64,000 nt of DNA from the NCBI GenBank assembly GCA_964621645.1, contig CAZUMH010000001.1:37587-101586 (forward strand). Reading direction: 5' to 3'. Positions 61,279 to 64,000 of the stretch are shown here, piece by piece (the first letter of the stretch is position 1; each line of letters starts with the position of its first letter). The notes under the pieces were generated by a model. It was not told where the DNA came from and made no database searches. It saw only the letters and a program-made list of their open reading frames with translations. The position numbers were made by a program, and so were the translations under genes. The DNA is from CAZUMH01 sp964621645. GTDB taxonomy: Bacteria; Zhuqueibacterota; QNDG01; JAGLOF01.

Positions 61279-62727
61279 TTATTTCAATCCAAGTGCTTCG
61301 GCCACTCCTTCACCATAGGCCGGGTCGGCCTTGGTAAAGTGAGCGACCATTTTCTTTTGGAGATCCCTGGGCACCTTCCCCAGACTCCCTGCGATGTTTC
61401 TGCAGAGCCGGTTTTGGTGCTCAGGACCGAGAAGCCGGAACAGGTTGCCGGGCTGGATATAGTCATCATCCACACCGCGTTTCTGTTCATAGCGGTCCGC
61501 GTCACCCGATATTTTCAGGGGCGGTTCTGTGTACGCGGGATCCGCCAGCGGACCCCCCGTACTGTTCGGCTCATAGTTTGGATCGCCGCCGCCATTGTCG
61601 TCAAACCGCATAGCCCCGTCCCGCTGGTAAATGTTCTGCACCTTGGTGGCGTGCGGACTGTTAATCGGAAGGCGCTCAAAATTAACGCCCAAGCGGTATC
61701 GGTGCGCGTCCGCATAGGCAAAAATGCGGGCTTGCAGCATCTTGCACGGCGAGAACGAGATACCCGGTACAACATTGGCCGGCGAGAAAGCAGCTTGTTC
61801 CACTTCTGCGAAGTAATTTTCCGGATTGCGGTTCAATTCAAGCACACCTACTTCGATAAGCGGGTAGTCGCCATGCGGCCAGACCTTCGTCAAGTCAAAT
61901 GGATTCCAACGGTAATGTTCAGCCTCCTTCTCAGGCATGATTTGTACAGAGAACTTCCACTTGGGATATTCACCGCGTTTAATGGCTTCAAATAATTGCA
62001 CGGCGTGATAGTCGGGATTCACCGCCACCCAGTGGTCGGCCTCCTCCGGAGTCATACACTCTATGCCCTGCATGGTCTTGAAGTGAAACTTCACCCAGAA
62101 GCGTTCGTTCCTTGCGTTTATAAAGCTGTAGGTATGACTTCCATATCCATTCATGTACGGAACGCCTTTCGGAATGCCGCGATCCGAGAAGAGGATCGTC
62201 ACCTGATGCAGTGCCTCGGGCACTTGGGACCAGAAATCCCACTGCGCGAAGTCACGTTTGGCATTTGTCTGGGGATTCCTCTTTTGGGTGTGGATAAAGT
62301 CCGGGAATTTGATGGCGTCACGGATGAAAAATACCGGGGTATTGTTCCCGACCATGTCCCAGTTGCCTTCCTCGGTGTAAAACTTCAAGGCAAAACCGTG
62401 AACATCCCGTACGGTGTCGGCCGATCCCTTTTCACCGGCTACTGTTGAAAAACGCCCGAACATTTCAGTTTTCCTGCCGATTTTCGAGAAGAGCTTTGCC
62501 TTGGTGAATTTCGTAATATCATTTGTTACGGTAAATGTTCCGTGCGCTCCTGTCGCTTTGGCATGCACAACACGCTCGGGAATGCGCTCACGATTGAAGT
62601 GGGCCAGTTTTTCCAGCAGGTAGTGATCCTGTATGAGCGTCGGACCGCGTTCTCCGGCGGTAAGTGATGTTTGGTTATCCGGAACAGGTATTCCTGCAGC
62701 TGTGGTTATTGTCTTTTTCTCACTCAT
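61279..62727 (-). CDS. katA: Monofunctional heme catalase (small-subunit, clade 3 type)
   Basis: 482 residues; AGGAGGAATAAA precedes the ATG. Conserved features: FNRERIPERVVHAKATGAHG with the distal His, FSTVAGEKGSADTVRDVHGF, VGNNTPVFFIRDAIKFPDFI with the distal Asn, and RIFAYADAHRYRLGVNFERL with the proximal Tyr for heme iron. It disproportionates hydrogen peroxide in the cytoplasm. Length fits the small-subunit class. The 3' end of a Fur/PerR-like gene lies 97 bases upstream on the same strand, the usual peroxide-regulated katA neighbour, but here that regulator is truncated. Confidence 0.96.
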   Translation of the reverse strand: MSEKKTITTAAGIPVPDNQTSLTAGERGPTLIQDHYLLEKLAHFNRERIPERVVHAKATGAHGTFTVTNDITKFTKAKLFSKIGRKTEMFGRFSTVAGEKGSADTVRDVHGFALKFYTEEGNWDMVGNNTPVFFIRDAIKFPDFIHTQKRNPQTNAKRDFAQWDFWSQVPEALHQVTILFSDRGIPKGVPYMNGYGSHTYSFINARNERFWVKFHFKTMQGIECMTPEEADHWVAVNPDYHAVQLFEAIKRGEYPKWKFSVQIMPEKEAEHYRWNPFDLTKVWPHGDYPLIEVGVLELNRNPENYFAEVEQAAFSPANVVPGISFSPCKMLQARIFAYADAHRYRLGVNFERLPINSPHATKVQNIYQRDGAMRFDDNGGGDPNYEPNSTGGPLADPAYTEPPLKISGDADRYEQKRGVDDDYIQPGNLFRLLGPEHQNRLCRNIAGSLGKVPRDLQKKMVAHFTKADPAYGEGVAEALGLK

Positions 62728-62823
62728 TTTATTCCTCCTGTGATCAATAAATTTTATTACAATTCGGAACGATTATTATTAGATATTCCAATCTCACATC
62801 ACACATTATTCTATCATATTACA

Positions 62824-63027
62824 TTAAGCTTTTTTACTACAATCTTCACACATCCCAAAAAATTCTATTTTGTGATGGTGAATGGTAAAATTTGTCAATC
62901 GCTTGGCGTGCGTGTTGAGCTCATCATAGATCGGCATGTCAAAATCGAGGATTTTTCCGCAGGACTCGCAAATAAGATGATAATGTGGGTGTATGTTTGC
63001 TTCGAAGCGGTCGAAAGTACTGCCAAA
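62824..63027 (-). pseudogene. 3' fragment of a Fur/PerR-family regulator
   Basis: In the frame ending at the TAA 62824-62826 the 67 codons read FGSTFDRFEANIHPHYHLIC, ESCGKILDFD and, at the end, EFFGMCEDCSKKA. This is the C-terminal metal-binding and dimerisation half of a Fur-family repressor, with HPHYH and both zinc pairs C-E-S-C and C-E-D-C intact. Immediately upstream the frame is closed by stops (63028-63030 and another 12 bases earlier), and no DNA-binding half exists in any frame. So the first ~75 residues are missing. The position next to katA marks it as a former perR. Confidence 0.85.
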
Positions 63028-63338
63028 TTAGTTGACACCTTATAGTCTTTAGGGTAACAAACGTCGATTTCATATGTTTGATCGACATACTGTGATGTCA
63101 ATTGCCGTAATTCGGTATCACGAATTTCCTCCCTGGGATAGCGTTCATTTTTCTCAGAATCATTGGAAGAGTACGCAGATACGTCCTGCACTGCTGGTAT
63201 GATTTTCCCCACCGTGCTGTGATTTTGACCAGGGTCGCCTGAAGTTCCGTCACCAGAGGCGGGTGCTGTCGCTGTCTGCGCTGCGAGTATTCCAGCATTC
63301 CAGGTGATCAATGTTACAATCAGCAGCATTTTCTTCAT
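62895..63338 (-). pseudogene. 5' fragment of a secreted esterase gene, reading out of frame into the perR remnant
   Basis: GGGAGG five bases before ATG 63338 and a good signal peptide (MLLIVTLITWNAGILAAQ) show a real gene start. Residues about 70-100 (IRDTELRQLTSQYVDQTYEI then DVCYPKDYK) match the opening strands of the Fes/IroE-like putative esterase family. At about 63030-63040 that resemblance stops, and the frame continues through the regulator DNA in the wrong frame to a stop at 62895. The nucleophile, acid and His parts of an esterase are all missing. The product, if made, would be an exported fragment. Confidence 0.65.
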
Positions 63339-63479
63339 CTTAACCTCCCAATAAACGATCTCTTTTAATCCGAGGTTAAAAATATTATCTTGCCATTCCC
63401 TTTTTAAAAATTTTCTGTAAGGCTGAACCTCGTCTCTGCGGCGTGACAATCTTGGCACACCAATGAACCCGGAGCAGCA

Positions 63480-64000
63480 TCACCTCTGCAATAACCGCTC
63501 TTCAAAAGTCGGGTGCTTCCCGGCCATAGTGAGAAACACATCCAGCGGCACGACCTTGAATTCAGGGCCGAGCTTATCCAATATATCCTTTACCCGTTTG
63601 ACATCACTGGATTCACGCACATGAACCAGCAGAAAATAGGGCCGCTTTGCATTGATGGTCGCCAGTTCCTCGAGATCCGCAACGGCGTCGGCCTCGCTGC
63701 GGGTTGGGGAAAGATAGTAGTCATAGGATATGAGGGGTCTGCCGTCCTGTGTGGTAAAGGTATAGGCCGGAGCGTACCCGTTCAGGAATCCGATGGCATC
63801 GGGCATGCCCTTGTAGTAGGCGTCGACAACCTCCTTTGTCAGCTCTGTGTTGCCCTCCACCGTGGCCCCCTCAGAGTAGTCCATGATCTCGAAGACATTG
63901 AGGTCCAGCATCTCCATCTGCTCTCTCGCTTTTTCAATGAGCTTCCGGAGCAGATCCGGCGGGACGGCTTTGGGATAGAGATACCCGGGGCCCGAAAGGC
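63480..64000 (-). CDS. GxGYxYP family protein, C-terminal part (runs off right edge)
   Basis: The stop (63480-63482) and the last 172 codons are inside the window; the open frame reaches the edge, so an ATG at 63917 is internal. The family-naming motif GPGYLYP appears at the very edge, followed by KAVPPDLLRKLIEKAREQME. Then come LNVFEIMDYSEGA, GFLNGYAPAYTFTTQDGRPL and the closing RPYFLLVHVRESSDVKRVKD and KVVPLDVFLTMAG. These proteins are predicted glycoside hydrolases of FCB and related bacteria, usually exported; no activity is established from this fragment. Confidence 0.85.
   Translation of the reverse strand, partial: LSGPGYLYPKAVPPDLLRKLIEKAREQMEMLDLNVFEIMDYSEGATVEGNTELTKEVVDAYYKGMPDAIGFLNGYAPAYTFTTQDGRPLISYDYYLSPTRSEADAVADLEELATINAKRPYFLLVHVRESSDVKRVKDILDKLGPEFKVVPLDVFLTMAGKHPTFEERLLQR

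Noticed and set aside
62728..62823. PerR box before katA
   Set aside because: AT-rich sequence but no arrangement close to the PerR consensus dyad was found.
1..64000. CRISPR array, prophage or intact insertion sequence
   Set aside because: No regularly spaced repeats, no phage structural genes and no transposase-like protein in any frame.

Overview
The window reads as chromosomal DNA of a Gram-negative bacterium of the FCB group (Bacteroidota, Ignavibacteria, Calditrichota, KSB1 and relatives). Three unrelated secreted proteins end in the QNYPNPFNP-type C-terminal sorting domain used by the type IX secretion system. There are many lipoproteins and PD40 propeller proteins, a BlaI/BlaR-type pair, and RND and TolC parts that require an outer membrane. 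The phylum cannot be fixed from this stretch. No rRNA, tRNA, CRISPR array, intact transposase or phage gene was found. Gene density is moderate, and the longer gaps hold palindromic repeats and decayed genes.

Layout. 1-4 kb: the start of a HEAT-like gene (cut by the edge), a PadR regulator with its partner membrane protein, and an ACR3 arsenite exporter. 4-8 kb (minus): GT-C glycosyltransferase with TPRs, lipoprotein, hotdog thioesterase, arsenate reductase. 8-14 kb (plus): lipoprotein, a repeat-rich gap, an ECF sigma / zinc anti-sigma / secretin-like operon, and a sorted NlpC/P60 protein. 14-20 kb (minus): DUF5916 outer-membrane protein, then PD40 protein-blaI-blaR behind a double dyad operator. 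20-37 kb (minus): a loose carbohydrate and ester set (sulfatase, DUF4185, sorted esterase, GH43, GH3, sialate-esterase-like protein) mixed with methyltransferase, DUF3795, DUF2461, PhzF, PD40 and DUF805-TolB-like genes, ending in a truncated copy of the sialate-esterase-like gene embedded in palindromic repeats. 37-46 kb (plus): lipoprotein, DUF302 protein and a complete CusCBA-type metal efflux operon. 46-55 kb (minus): a giant protein of nine GEVED repeats, a transglutaminase-like protein, an exported protein and a methyltransferase. 55-64 kb (minus): 2-oxoacid:ferredoxin oxidoreductase, hemerythrin, MscS channel, catalase with only the 3' end of a perR-like gene beside it, and a GxGYxYP protein cut by the right edge.

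How it fits together. Two metal/metalloid resistance functions (arsenic, and Cu/Ag-type efflux), two envelope signalling systems (ECF sigma/anti-sigma and BlaI/BlaR-like), an oxidative-stress group (catalase, Fur-family remnant, hemerythrin), an anaerobic-type ferredoxin-linked oxidoreductase, and a secreted hydrolase repertoire point to a surface-active heterotroph of low-oxygen or fluctuating environments; this lifestyle reading is inference. The most unusual items are the esterase/perR deletion junction (about 63.03 kb), the repeat-capped 5' duplicate of the sialate-esterase-like gene (37.0-37.4 kb), a dispersed element of about 190 bp present twice (9.0 and 54.4 kb), the sigma/anti-sigma/mini-secretin operon, and the tandem AACTA-N6-TAGTT operator.
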